Of a stretch of 64,000 nt of DNA, positions 45,677 to 60,172 are shown in pieces. The notes under the pieces are model-generated. The model was not told the origin of the DNA. It was given only the letters and a program-made list of their open reading frames with translations, and did no database searches. A program made the position numbers and the translations under genes. This DNA comes from Liolophura sinensis (taxonomy: Eukaryota; Mollusca; Polyplacophora; Chitonida; Chitonidae). Location of the stretch: contig NC_088300.1 in assembly GCF_032854445.1 (NCBI RefSeq), positions 41,818,458 to 41,882,457 on the forward strand, written 5' to 3'. The stretch's first letter is position 1. The number at the start of each line of letters is the position of its first letter.

Positions 45677-48218
45677 GTAAGTCCTCTATACCCACACCGA
45701 TCTGTGACACAGCTAGCGTATATGAACTCACTAATTACAGACGCCTGTCAGGTACGGCGCAGGGAGAAACTCATGCGGACTCCGCCGTCACCTAATGAAA
45801 CCAAACTGGCTCTACATATGCTACTAATAAATGAGTAAATGAACTATTAACGACTGTACATGAGAATTCCAAAACTTCAGGTGTATGGACTCTGTATGGT
45901 CTACAAAGAACTAAAGCGTCCAAGTCCTTGCAAACATCATGATAGGATTGTGTTGCAGTAATTAAAACCATATCATTATTTTATTATTACCTTTAACCAG
46001 CAGTTAAGTACTGTATGAAATTTATTAGTGACAAAGTTGTACAACACTATTACTGACCTATGAAAGCACGTCAAGTTTCTATAACCTCTATAAACACAGC
46101 GATATCGCTGATCGTGTACACAATAAATTGAAGGCTTTCTTAATATACTGTGCCAGAATTATTTTAGCCGGATCATAACTGAGGTAATATTCACCAACTA
46201 TGTTAGCACTAAAGACGAAAAAACTTCATAATATTAATGGTTTGTGATCCAGATTCACGCCCATAAATCTATTTACAGGTGAAATATTACTATACACGTG
46301 CAGATGTTCATGTAAAGTACAAATGTCACAAATGGAAAACTGCTCAGATTGAAAGTGTGTACATGGAATGCGTATATATATAGTCTATTACTAGATTTTG
46401 TGAATATGATATAAAGGGAAATTGCGAAAACAGTATTTAAATAAAACGTAAAGTTTTACACCCATTTATAGATTATATAAATGCCACATTATGGGAATTG
46501 TGGAATAAATATGTGTAAGTTTCTAATTTATGAACGTAAAAATATATTCTTGTGTACAGCTTCAAAGGCAAATCATATAAATCAATAATTGCCTTCTTAT
46601 CGCATATGTAAAAAGTTACAAAAAGAGGAAGTGGCGATGAGTTATTGATTATGGTTGTAATGTAAGACTCAAGCATGCGAAGAAACAGAAACCGCCACAG
46701 AACTAAGCAAGAAAGTATATACAGTAAGAAATGAGGACGTATAGTCATGTAAAGCGTGTTCAACATTGTTCAATGAAGACGGAAAGACGGAGGGATGTTC
46801 GCGTGAAAATTGATAGCCCGTATTCAAATCATGTACCACGATAGTTAGTAGTCGTTGATAAAAAACAAACAGTTGCACGTCGATTATAACTGATGTTTAT
46901 ACTCCACCGTTGAGATGGTATTTAACATTATGTATATATAGCGCCTATACCAGCCGGTTTAGCTGAATCCGATACACTGCGGAGTAGAGCACCACGGAAT
47001 CTTGGATCGTACATATTAACTTACAAAGGAATTATACTCATTGTAAAATTTATTAAACGTATTAAAATGTGTATGATAGAATGTCCTTTCTATGCCATGG
47101 TTTTTAACCTATTCCGCTTTCTATTTTTACTGCCAACCTAATACGACTAAATAGCTGTAATAAAATTGAACAATTTATTGGACAAAGAAAAAAAAACCTA
47201 AAGAAGAGATATCTGGTACAATAAAAGAAATTCTCTAATTGAGCTGCACACATGTAAGTGAAATAGATGTCTGTGAATCTATTGTAATAGTTGTCTCGGA
47301 TCACTTCCAGGTTAAACGATTTCCTTGAAATATAGTGCCGGAATAGTTTGATGCTAGAACTATTAATATACCTTGATTTTGTTTAGTCTCCGTTTCATTC
47401 CCAAATCAAATACAAAAGCATGGAATTTTCCAGAGTACCCTGAATATATAAGGACAGAACTGTAAATTGTACAGCTGATCTATTTTTCTGGTTTTGTGTA
47501 TTGAGTATAATTAATAGCTTGACTAGCCTATAAATTTATAGTCTAGTGTATACTTTGCTACACCATATAGTATGATCACTGTATTTTGTACAGACAAGAT
47601 TTCCCAGTTTTTTTGCATTTACCAGTTTGTAAAGACCAAAACCAAATAACTGAATGGGTAGGGAGTCCATCACATAACACTTCTCATGATTTAAACCATC
47701 CAGTCTGAACGAAAGAATATGTACTCTATGTTACCATGTTTTATATGTAATTTCCATTGTAGAAAGATAACGTGTTCGGGAATAGCCAATTATATCTATA
47801 CACCAATTTTACAGAAATTATTATACAGAAAATATTACATCATGTCAATTATAAAAAGTCGTTTATTTTTTTGCGACGTGGAGTCCATTTCGACAGTTCT
47901 CAATGTATGTATAGAGCCTCGACAGTATATTTCATGCAGACCAATCTTGTGTTCATGGTATTGTCGAGTGCACTGTCTATGCCTGATTGTTTCATTCTTC
48001 TATAAAACATTTACCTTAATTGCACGCACTTAGATTTACTCATGCTTGTATCTGATGAGCGTTACTCTCTTTGGTGTAGATAACACAGAAAATTCGTCCT
48101 TCTACTGTTGTCAAACGACCATGCGTGTGAGATACCAATGAACATCTTCTTATGGAAGTTGTGTTTTTGGGATTCTCATACATATATACTGCCTGGATTG
48201 ATCGAAATTTATTTAGTT

Positions 48219-48612
48219 AGTGCTAGAGAATCGCAATTATATATCCGGTCAGTGAATTAGAAGCTAAATGCAGTATATATATATATATGTTCACAGACAG
48301 GCACAACATATATACACACATATTTAGAGTGAATACACCTGGTTCCAAAATGTGTTATTTTTTAACAATATTACTTTCATATTCGTCAGGCTGATTTATT
48401 TAATTAATTAGTATGGTAAAATAGTGCTAAGGAATCGCAATTATATAGTCCATCAGTGAACTAAAAGTTGAATGCGATATACTAGTACATGTATGTTCAC
48501 AGACAGGCACAATATACACGGCGCATCTTTTGATTGAAGCATCTGGTTCCAAAATGTGTTATTTTTTTTAGCAATATTACTTTCATATTCGTCGGGCTCA
48601 TTCATTCCATTA
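48219..48612. repeat. Tandem duplication, 204-bp spacing
   Basis: agtgctagagaatcgcaatt (48219) and agtgctaaggaatcgcaatt (48423) start two units. Both contain gttcacagacaggcacaa, tggttccaaaatgtgttatt and tactttcatattcgtc. Confidence 0.85.
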
Positions 48613-51370
48613 TAAATAACATAAGTACTAACGATTTATAAATTTGTATAATTAAGGAATAGGTATTTAAGAAGACAAAAAAACACGGCTGAATAGTTTG
48701 CAAAATAGGGCAAATCTCTTTATGGATTGTGCAAGATAAAATTGGCATTAAAATTCTCTTTTATAACTCTTTATAACTAATGTTTTTGCGCAGTCAGACA
48801 CTTTGTGTTTTCTAGACTTCATGTTAACTACAGAAACGAACTTTCAAAACTTTATATGAACTATAATTGAGGACATTTGTGTTAATAAAGCTGCATTTTT
48901 GAATACTAGGTCATCAAATGTTCGTACATATATTTTATCAAATTTGGTATTTTAACTAACTTTTGGTAGCAGATTTTTCTTTACAACTGACAGCTTTTAA
49001 TCTGTGTGAAGACAATTTTTGTTTAACTTTCTGAGTTAATCTGATAAACAATATACTCGTCTTACATGGATTCGTTAAAATGAGTTTTCAACATTTCCTT
49101 AAAGTTAATTTTGCCTTATAAATGATTTTTTAATTTCCAATGTACCTGATACGACAATACGATATAAGCGTCAAAGGGTTAGGCTCAAATCTTAGTGCGC
49201 AAAAACATCTGACTGCGTTGTACCCAAACGTTGCAGTTCTCTTTTCTGTGTGTTCTTAAGTTGCACAAACAAAATCTGTCAGTTTCCCTTATATCTCAGA
49301 TGTAGGGAATTACTTATCGTCACCAGCATCCACAACAAACTAATGATCACTTTGCTCACGCTTATGTTTTTGATAATTGTTTCTCCAAAATGAGTTTTGA
49401 CAACAGTCAAATATTATTATTTCGACATGTCGTAATTCAATTTCTTATTAAATATTCATGTTTTTTTTCGACCAAAAGTCAAAGAAAGAAAAGCTGTTGA
49501 TCAAGTACGACGAAGTGATTATGCTATTAATTTTACCCAGAATTTACAGTGGATGTTTTGCATCCAAGATTTCGGCGCAATTTTTATCTCATACGATGAC
49601 TGTATTTTCATTCTGTTTTCTAACTGCTAACTGAATCTCAAACACCTTCCACCATTTTCCTTAACACCATATATACATCTTTACACATAGGCCCAATACC
49701 CTCACATAGGAGCTGTCGGGACCTGTCGTATACCGCGTCAGCCAGTTGTCTCTGTATGTGTTGATGAAGTGATCAGTGTGAGTGAGTGTGACAGCCGTTC
49801 TTATCACTCCCTCTATACTGAACTTTATAATTTTACAATTTGTGCCTGAACTTCCTCCCTGGTCTGTCTAACAGGAAGCTGGTTGGGTCTATAGTGCCGG
49901 GCTGGCTGCGGGGAGCCGTCGGCGGCCGTGTTGTGATAACTAAAACCTACACACCAGAATGCCCATGTATCGTTTTCTGGCCATTTTCACGCGAGGCAAG
50001 TGTTGATTTTCCAAATAAAATCTATAATTGGAAACATCTGACGGAGGTTGTTTAGCAATTTGAAACTCTCGCTGAAAAGAAAACTGTTTTCAGAAAACAT
50101 AAGGATGAGAATGGCGTGGAGATACTCTCAATTTAGGCGTAGAAGTAGCAGTAAAATCATCTTTCGTTTACACAATGCGTCATTCTCTTGGCATAAAGAC
50201 TGTCCAATAAGTTTGACGAGTTGTCAGATGGACGTCCTGTACACCGTCCATTTGTTTATGGATTTGACGAGGTATAGCACTGAGCATTTTGCTCGTGTGT
50301 TTGTTTGGTAAAGCTTATCAGCATCTTGAAAAACAGGTTTGAATGAAAGAGTTGACGAGATGTAGTTAACATTGACAGTTGGGGAGACGAGGGCTGTCAG
50401 TCAAACCGTCCGCACTGCTGTATACGCACGCGCGATTTGATTTCAACACTTAATGAGCCCTTAACATAATTACCCACTCCACATCTCGAGTTTTAGAAAC
50501 ATTCAACAAGACAGCTCTGAGAGTTGGGTGCTTCAACCCGCCCGGGGGGATGGGGTAGGGATAGATCTGCTGTTGCTGTTATAACTTTGTCATCAGCAAT
50601 GGCATGTTCTAATATACTGTTCATGTCCGCCATTACTGACGAGAAGTGGAAAACGTTCTCATCTGATAAGATGCCTGTATAAAGAGCCGTCTGAAAACTA
50701 TTGCTATGACGAAAAAAGTGTCTTAATGAAATGTTCTTTTAGGTCGCTGATAAATTCTCAAAACATTCGCTAACCTTGTTACAGTTGCTTCACCGCTTTA
50801 CACGAGGTCTTTGACCTGGTATTTCTTAGTTGTATGTATTCATTGTTTTCACGGAGGCCACGTAACAGGGCATGGCTTGGAGTATCTGACTCTATGTACG
50901 TCGGGGAGGCTCGTCAGGGTCTGGGCGAGGGACACATGGGAGCCAGCTTCACCCACCAACTTCCCTCTTTCCGGACCACCATCGGCTCGATGGACATATG
51001 CTATATTATCAATGTCCTTTGTTTGTTTGCTTCTCGGTTTTGCGCCGTGTTCCAGTCATAATCCTCTCTGTCCGCCTGGTGTTCCCCTCTGGCTGTTACA
51101 TCACCTACTCACTCTCACTGTTTTCCCTTAGACTCACAGTTATATCATCAATACAACACATGTGACTGACCGCTATCTGTCACTGCCTGTATGGTGCAGT
51201 CCGATGCATACCTAACAGGCAGACGGGATCTCATGTTCCTCAGCCAGCACCAGATTGTGCAAACGGACGACCAGTGAAGAAGTAGCATGCTGACCGTGAA
51301 GAATCGTGACGAAGCACCAGACATGAAGTAGTTTTCAATTTCTCAGAAGCATTATTGAAGTACAACTTTC

Positions 51371-51443
51371 ATGTTTCGTCATGTCGCCATATAATTGAAA
51401 AGTTGTTAAGTACAACGTAAAACCCCAAGCATTCATTCTTTCA
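51371..51443 (+). mobile_element. SINE family B, 3' fragment
   Basis: gtcgccatataattgaaaag, ttgttaagtacaacgtaaaa and ccccaagcattcattctt match the end of family B. Confidence 0.8.
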
Positions 51444-54400
51444 TATTGTATCTACCCTATTTTCTTTGTATTCTATATTCTTCCTTTTAGAGTTGTTCTT
51501 AGATATTGCTTTTAAACTTAAATAGCACCATTTAGTTAGTGACCACCACTTTTCTTGTTTAAACGTGTTTATTTTCCTTCTTACACAGTAAGCCAAAGGC
51601 TTATAGCGTGTAACATTCATTGATACATCATTTCTTTCTTGAGAGACAAAATATATTTTGTCATTATTTTAAAACTATTGGACAGAAAGATAAGTAAATA
51701 ATAATTATTTACAGAATAATAAATAAGTAAATATAAATATATAATTCAGAAGGACTCTTCAGCATTTACAGTTTGAAATCTGTTATTTATGTAGATCGTC
51801 TCCCCAAACTGTTAAATAGAGTATGTAAGTGTCAAGTATGACATTCGCATACCACTCGTATGGATCTTCGAAGGGGCGTTGGAAGTGGTTAATCGCAAGA
51901 AGGTTGAATATTTTTCTTTCCTTTCACGCTAAGACCACCTTTGGACCACCGACTTGGATCTGCCGAGTTTGTACGAGCATGGGTGTCTTTGACTTGTTGT
52001 GTTAATATTAAATACTCCCTTTGATTGTCAAAAATGGCTCCTAACGGGATGTGTCTAGATACAAATTTGAATGAGTTGAAAAGCTGTCGTTAAAATGCCT
52101 TAAATGTTAGTCTCTGTTAAGGCCACCTCTGGAAGGGAGAGACGCGCCTTTGGTACAATGAGGCGTGACCTGTTTCTCAATGGGAAAGATGGAATACACT
52201 TCCCTCGCCAAGGGTTCTGAGAACGCGAGACAAATTCCTGACGGGACAAGCATTACTGATTTATTCTCACAATGGTCTGTTGGAAAAGAATTCCTCCAAA
52301 GCCTCAAACTGGATCGCTGATCGAGAGCTCTTTATTCTTCCACTCTCCGCCATTAACATAAACGTTCACGGTGACCACCATTGTAACAATTTCTTGCATT
52401 TTCTGGCATATCTACCAAAGGGTGGTTACCCACTGAAGAATGTCTCTCGTAATCGTGCTCATATAGAATCCTGTCCATTATAGTTGTTTAAATATCCTAA
52501 CATGGCGCACATTAGTCATGATATCTGCGCCTAGGCCACCGAATTAGTTGAAACACAATGATAAGATATGAACAAAAAAAATAACACTTTAGCGTGCTAT
52601 TTTTTTTAATATTCAATTTGTCAACATCAGTTTACAAGTGGAAAAAGAACAACTGGACCGACACTTCTTCTACACCTGCATATGTGATCATGTAGCCAAG
52701 GTCATTTGTTTTAACTTCTTAGTTAAGTATAGTATGGGTATAGCACACACAAAAAACAAAAGAGCCCAGTCTGAACGTCCTCGTGCAATCCAGCTGTGAA
52801 AGGAAATTCCACAGTTACGAGGTTAATTGTCTGGAGACTGAGAATACCACTGATACATTCTCATATTTGCGAATATATCACAAAGAGTTTTGGTTATCTG
52901 TCTATGGCGAATTTGAATTCTTATATCTACCAATTATAAATGTTTCCTTTTTATATGTGAGACATTCTCGGCGAATTTCCTCAAGGTTTTACAGTACACA
53001 TACGTGTATTTGTAATCTCAGTTTTAACCCTGATCGTGTGGTCGTCCATCTGTACTGTTGTTCACAATCCACAGGCTAGTGCAGGGGCACCAATCATTTA
53101 AATCCTGACTTAAGACCTGTTTGGTGAAAACTATATCAGATGTGGGTTTATGCAAGGTGAACTGTCCATTGTGCTATTATAGTTTTAGTTTTACAGAGTT
53201 ATTTTCTGTGGTGTATGTCACGTTCTGAATGACCTAACCAACAAACAAGCGCCGGTGTTCAACGCTTTATGGCGCCAAAACATTTTAGCCGCGTTGCTTT
53301 AAGTTACGGTAGATCATTCGGCAAACTGGAGTCCATTAAAGCTTTTTGTTGTCATAGGAACACGTGGAATAGGTAATGACAAAGTGTCAGGGGTGTCGCG
53401 ACTGCTTAACTCCCTAAGACAAACCAGCCGGGTTAAACTAGAGGGGAAATTTGCCTCCAGAATCTACAGCTTCAACATGTGTTGCAAGCATGGCGGCCTT
53501 GGATTTGGCGAGAAACTGGATGGTTTGCGTTTGATTGGGCAGTTCCCACGAGTCACCACTAGCTCAGGTATCATTTTGATCATGATTTTTGTTACTTAAT
53601 AATATTTTCCTTACCATCAATATAGGTGCAGGACAGAAATCGCCCACAGCATTTACATATAGTTGACTTTGCTGCCAGGAGGCCGGGTTCCCTCCCCTGT
53701 TTTTCAACTTTCTACCAGACTCTGTGTCTCCCTTTTAGGCTGTACAATGCCGCAGGCTGCGCAACTGTTCGCCAAAAATAATCGCTAAAACAATAGAGCT
53801 GGTTAGATTGATATCTTATTACAGTATCTTATATGTTAGCAGATTGATAAAGGAAACAAATGGGACGTTTAGGGCCGCCATCCGTCTGTGAGGGCAGAGT
53901 TTAGGGCTGGTTCGGTGAGAGATGGAAGTCATGTCCTCGCGGCAGTGCTAGGGCTGCAGGGGTGGGAAGACAACGGCACCCCTCGGGCCATCTTCTCTTT
54001 CATGCTGGATAGAGTTGCTTGCATACTGATAATCGCCTGGGTTGTGATCGGAAGGGGGTCATCTTGCCGTGTTTACTCGAGGTGTTGTGGCAAACCTACC
54101 ATAGTGTTTGTGTTCAGACATAATCTCTGGTGTCCAGCGGAATCGTCTGAGGTGTCAGCTTTCTCACCCGCTTTGTCCCCCATGGCGGATTCAGATCGAG
54201 GCGGATACAAGACAAACCACACCCTCGTGGTCTAAGAACATCGGCGACACATAACTGCTCTGTAAGAGCTCTAGTTACATAGTTTTCATACATAACCGAT
54301 GATGCATGTACAATCACCCAACCCCTACATGGACTATTATTTGCGAAACTTGCCCAATTAGGTATATTAGGTCAAATAACGATGAAAGAAAGTGCAGCTT

Positions 54401-56943
54401 ACATACATATAGCTTCAAACACACCTATAGCATCAGGTACTTCTTTTGGCGAAGCTTTATTGTAAACACTGCTGTTGGCGAAGTGCTTATTTTGTCTCTT
54501 AATCAATATATCCATATTGACCCTTGTTTCCACGTGGACAATCTCCTGGGGGCATCCACAGTTGAAGTGGGCATAGGTGTTTTGCTGGAGTACACCCCGC
54601 CCGAAGCCAAAAAGATCACCTGACCTGTATTCTGGGTCAGTTTTGGCAATAAAGAGAGAAATGAAAAGTTTAGCACGTGATATTAAAAAAAATCAATGTT
54701 GGTTTCTTATGAAGACAAAACTCTATTTCCATAACATTAAATCAAATAATTGCTTGTTGGTGGCAATAATCATTTTCTTATACCCCCATCTAAATCAAAC
54801 TCTCGGCCGAACAATCGTCTTTCTAAACACGTTGTACAACCATCATCAGACTCCACAATGTAACATTTGCTGATGCAAATTCAAATGTTATATGAATATT
54901 TGTTAAACATTTTCATGCAGATTGAAATTATCACATTTTACACAGGATCTACAACAAGTCAAATGACGCAAGGTGAGATGTGTATGCGTCAAATGCATAT
55001 ATCCTTTGGTGTATTACTAAATAATAAACAAAGACATGATCTTCGTCACAATAATCAGTGTAACTAGATAAGCCTGGTTTTTTTTTAGGTGTAGTTACAT
55101 ACAGTTTAAAACAAAATATTTATAGACTGGGTTAAAACATGCCTTAAATATCTCCAAAAAATCGGCAGATGTATATATTTAGATATAGTTTTCTCTGGTA
55201 CTTCCGATAAATGTTATTTCGTTCTTTGCTTTCTCTTTCAGTGAATAACTTGTGAGAGTCATATTTAGCAGTGTAATTACCCAGAGAAAATGTTCACACA
55301 CAGACACCATGGACACTTTCTAAACACACTCCACATTTCTACTATTTCTTATTGCTCTTGTATATATAGGTATAGGGACAATTTCTTATATTAATTGGAA
55401 ATTCTCCATCTTTAGTGCTTCCCTCACACTGCTATATTCACCATTAGCCATTATTAGTTATTTTCTGACTACTCAGATGACAGAAACCTCTCCTTTTTAA
55501 AGTGTTCATCATGAATTACATTGGTCATGCTCTCAGGTCATGATATCATCGTCGATTTTTATTAGTGCTCTCAGGCCCAACCATTAATTTTTGTATAAAG
55601 AATATAAACATGGCGGATCTAAATACTCATTATCATTATTATAAACGCTCTTTGACTAACCACGTACGTCATGGGAACAGTTCGCTCGTACTTACGAATT
55701 CATCACCATTGCCATTTAGTGATTGTTGTTTGATTAACCAGATGACATGAACACCTGAAATCTAATGTGCATCATTACTACCGTTTACTAGGTGCTCTAT
55801 GGCTAAGCAGGTCACTACAACACTTTTATCTAATCGCTCATCATCACTTCTTCGTTTCTCCCTGTCTAGCCAAGATATGTGAGTAACTTACATATAAGTG
55901 CTAATCATCATCGCCACCACTTGTCAGCTGCTCGTGTTAAGGACGTGCGAACTAATCATGCGAAGAGTTCATCGCCATTACAACTGATTAACCAGTATAT
56001 ACGAACACCTTGTATTGATGTGTTCATTACCATTTATAAATTCACGCTCTCTATCTTACCAGATCATGTAAACATCTGGTATCTAAGTGTTAATCATCAT
56101 TATCCTACATTAGCTTTTTTCTGAATAACCATTTTCCTGCAGGCCATGTGTTCACCAGTGACTGACGACGACTCGCTGGGGCGTCTTGCTGCGCCTTCTT
56201 TTGTTCTAACTCCTCCGCCAAATCCCGACCGTCCTGAGCCGAAATGCCGTTATACAAGACCACGGACCAGCCACGTATAAACAATAGTAAAACTGATACG
56301 AAGCTCTGTTTAGTTTGGACGCCGGCAAACAACTATAATGAAAACCAACCGTTCCCTACTACATAATTTTCTGCCCGTCGAGAGTTTTGAAAAACAATTT
56401 ATTGCCTATTTACTGAATCCACACCAGCCCGGTTAAACATCTGTACTGTTGTGAAGGGCATGTTGTTGCCAGGGAAAAATGAATTGCTCAAAGTGACAAA
56501 AAACGATTTGAGTGAATGTGCTATAAACATTGAGAGTCCCTCAAATAGCACAATGTCTGACTTCCGAGTTCCTGTAGCCATATCAGTATTTCCTGGGTAT
56601 ACACGTTAGATCATACACTCACAGGGTGTTCACTGTACACACAAAAACTACAGGGTTCCACGATTGATTCTTCTGATGGTTAGCCAGCATTACTCAGTCG
56701 GATTTTGTGCAGAAATTAAATGCCATTTATTCTGTTGCGTTGTGGTTTGCTTCAGACATGCTGACCATTTTATTCTTGGTTATCTCCATCGTTTTTCAAG
56801 AAATTACAACATCTGCATTAAATTATCTTTAGGCGTATAAAAAATTTCTGTCATTATATTTTAGACTGCAGAATCATGTACAATGATATATTGCACTGGA
56901 CGGACTGTTCAGATCGCAAGCTCTTGCAGTTTGGGGCGCATCA

Positions 56944-56978
56944 AAAAAAAAAAAAGAAAAAAAAAAACAAAAAAACAC
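56944..56978. repeat. A-rich low-complexity tract
   Basis: Runs of A interrupted by single G or C bases (aaaaaaaaaaaagaaaaaaa). No neighbouring element was recognised as its source. Confidence 0.85.
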
Positions 56979-57968
56979 TGCCCTTAGAAACACAAAAGTT
57001 TAATCGCTGCTAACTGGATGTATAATACTGCTTATGACATAAATTTTGTTAAAACTACAGTTAATTCACATTCTACGAGAGCTATACACTGTATCATTTT
57101 AATACGTTTTGTGGGTTGTTAAAAGACTTGCAGTACCGGTATTCCTTAAATAATTGACAGGAACGGGCTTAATAGATTTTGAAGGTAAGGCGCTTGATGG
57201 ATCACTCATCGCTCTCCAGGCAAGAGAAATTTTTTTGCAGTAAGATGAACCAAAAATGCTTGATTTAAACGTTTAACGGATTCAAGAAGATACTGGATTA
57301 TGACGTCAAATGTTTAATGACGTTTATCGACATCTTTGTGATCTCTGAAAATTCTTGGGTGAATTTAATTGTAGAAAAAAGTACCGTTATCGTGACTATT
57401 AATTGTCCTGTAAAAGCTTGCCTGCTGGAAACTTGTAGTTTAGCCTTTATTGCAACAAAGCAAATTAAATTTTATTGTACCTATGGATTCAAAATGACTT
57501 TGTAACTTCCAGAGTAAATTCCGGTTTTATGTGTCAAACTTCAGTTCGGCCACGTGTCATGAGATAAAGCCTGTATTCACAACGGTCTGGAATGTTATTG
57601 TAAGGAGATATGAATAATGAAACCGGCCTCGGCAACACTATTCCGAAAAATGTCGGAGAAAAATACAGCGTGAGTCGTTGTTGTGGGACGTGAGCGAAGA
57701 GAAGGCTGTCAGGTGCGGATCACGTGTGAACAGGACTTCCGGGGAAGCACATTTCTCCACATCGGTCGGATGTGAAAAAATTCCGCAGTTTTTGAAGGTG
57801 TATGAAAAATGTCAGGTTATCCTGACCCGAGCGGGCGAGAGGAAAAGGTCTAAAACTGACCAAGGTCCACGCCAAGGAAAACTGCTTCACTCTCACTGTT
57901 TGGCGTACGTTATTACTCATCGGTGAAAGAAAAGCATTAGTGGATATAATAGTCAAAAAGCATTAAAT

Positions 57969-58045
57969 GTTTGTTTATTTATTCATTTATTTGGTTGGTG
58001 TTTGATGCCATTCTTAAGAATTGTCCACTTATATACAGGTCTATA
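57969..58045 (-). mobile_element. Degenerate SINE family A tail, antisense
   Basis: tttatttattcatttatttg, gttggtgtttgatgccattc and ttaagaattgtccacttata follow the reversed family A tail with several mismatches. Confidence 0.6.
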
Positions 58046-59725
58046 GGTGACATAAATCACTGACCTCACTAGGTATAACCTGACAAAGGAGAGACAGATG
58101 AATAAATCGATTACAGATCTAGGTGTTTGAATCTAAGATTATTGTTCTGTCTTACCATTCACAGGTAAAAGTAGACCATATTTGTACACTGTAAGGTTGT
58201 ATATGTGGAGGATGTATAGTGGAGGTATAGAAAGGGCCAGGTGAGGGTGTGGTGGAAAGGTAGCCAAAGGTGTGTTTAGGTTGGTGGTAACGGGTTGAAA
58301 GGAAGGTGGTGAGGTGTAAAAGAACAGTTGACAACGATTGCCTTTCTCTTCGCGCCAGAAGGTCTCTGCGCGGTTTGTGGGGAACATCAACACCCCTCGT
58401 CCGGAGTATGTTCTCATCTGGCTGGGTAAATAAACCCAGGAAAAATTAGCTGAGCTCAGAGTACACGGGAAAAGCTGGTAATGCCGGCGATAAAGACGGT
58501 TAAATGGTGAAGGCAGTACATCAGTGCTAGAATCAGTAGCTTTGTGTATTTATTTGGGGACAGCGAGAACAATATGGTTCCTCGCGGGAGAGTTGTATGT
58601 TTTCAGAAGCCATCTTTGATCAGCTGAGCTGGACTGGAGATGGTAACACAAGAGGCGGCCATGGCGGCGTGTTTGGGCAGGTTGAAACTCAAGTCAAAAC
58701 CTCATATATTTACATTTTCACGTGATCTCACGCAACTATTTAACAGCTGATTAATTTCACGTGGAAAAATAATAAGAATTATTTACATTGGGTGGTATTT
58801 CCAAAAGTGCACTTGAACAAACGACAAGCAATAGCTTCCGGTTTATGACCTCTTTGCAATGATATGAGAACCATTTTCTTGAAGCCCGTAGAGAAAAGTG
58901 CAGTGGATTGTCTTATAATTTATAACGGCTGTGAAAACCGATGAGCTACTTTAATATTAACATTTAATAGAAAACGTGAAGACCGGTTACATGAAAACTA
59001 TCAACACGGTATTTTCTAACGCGATAATTTTTTATTAGATCATATCCAGGTCGTCTTAATTTTCCACATTGGTTTCTAAACATATATTCCAAGGAAGGGT
59101 AAATATGTTTAAAAAAAGCTCTCCTACGAAACTGGTTTCCTTTCTGAACTTCCAAACTAAATAAATACAGTTATGTTGTTTGTAATTAAGGACAGCTCAT
59201 CCAAACTCTGCATAGTTTCTTTCACTGTGTGTAGTACAAAGTTCATGTAGAAAGGTTATTACTTTAAGGTTCTTTGTTTTGCAAACTTAACTGACTTGCA
59301 GTTGAAAGAGATTATTTCAAGTTCTAAATGTGGATACAGTGTGTTTGCAACAATGTTTGCAATGACTGAAATTAGATTAGGTAGTTACCATTCATAAGGG
59401 TGGTTTTTATCTACTTTATCTACGTTCAAGAAAACGAATTACAATATGCAAATCTGGTTTACGTTGTTAGTAATTATGCAGTATTATAAGTAACTCAACT
59501 TTTGACAAATATAGGCCTACAGGATATTGGCTTAGTTATGATTGCAGTTTGTTTAATACAGTTTTTAAACGCAGCATTTACGCTCAAACCAAGTTTTCTC
59601 GGTGTCGCCAATATATGTGATTGTATTTTATGTAATGCATGGCGTTACATGTTTTACTTTGTTATGATATAATGAAAAATTGACAAAAGACCACATAAAG
59701 TATGATATACACTCAAAAATAAATG

Positions 59726-59946
59726 TGTTAATTTTAACAGAAAGTCTTTTGTCTGAGTGATGCTAGAATATATTTTGTTATTGCAGCAGATTGTTCTGTT
59801 AGATATAACACATATTCTATTAAGTCACCGTAAAGATTCTATTACACTAACAGGATATTGCGTTGAATATGACAGAACAGTATGTTATAAAATACAGAAT
59901 GCATTCTGACATCAATCAGACAGCAGACTTTCTGTTAAAATTAACA
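59726..59946. mobile_element. MITE-like inverted-repeat element, about 221 bp
   Basis: Perfect 21-bp terminal inverted repeats (59726-59746 tgttaattttaacagaaagt plus c; 59926-59946 its reverse complement). Homology of the arms continues imperfectly for roughly 40 bp more. No coding capacity. No clear target duplication was resolved. Confidence 0.75.
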
Positions 59947-60027
59947 GTTTAATGTTTTGGGTATAACAAAAGAGATTTATAGATAGACAAACTGCTAGCA
60001 CAATCTTCTATCAGTTTGGTAAAAACG

Positions 60028-60172
60028 ATTTATTTATTTTATTTGATTGGTGTTTTAAACCGTACTCAAGAATATTTCACTTATACGACGGCGGCCAGCA
60101 TTATGGTGGGAGGAAACAGGACAGAGCCCGGGTTAAACCCACGCCCATCCCCAGGTTGCTGGCAGACCGGTA
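60028..60172 (-). mobile_element. SINE family A, antisense, 5'-truncated
   Basis: gattggtgttttaaaccgta, ctcaagaatatttcacttat, acgacggcggccagcattat and ccccaggttgctggcagacc are the reverse complement of the 3' half of family A. Confidence 0.87.

Noticed and set aside
46946-47010. tRNA/SINE-head-like stretch (ccggtttagctgaatccgat)
   Set aside because: Too short and diverged; no body, tail or target duplication.
48339-48354. tggttccaaaat (Trp-Phe-Gln-Asn), recalling the missing helix 3 of the ALX homeodomain; a second copy at about 48544
   Set aside because: The next codons read VLFF rather than RRAKW, no splice acceptor fits, and both belong to a 204-bp tandem repeat.
50811-51131. 106-codon open frame in the ALX region
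   Set aside because: No recognisable protein and an overlapping frame of similar length; likely chance in a G+C-richer island.
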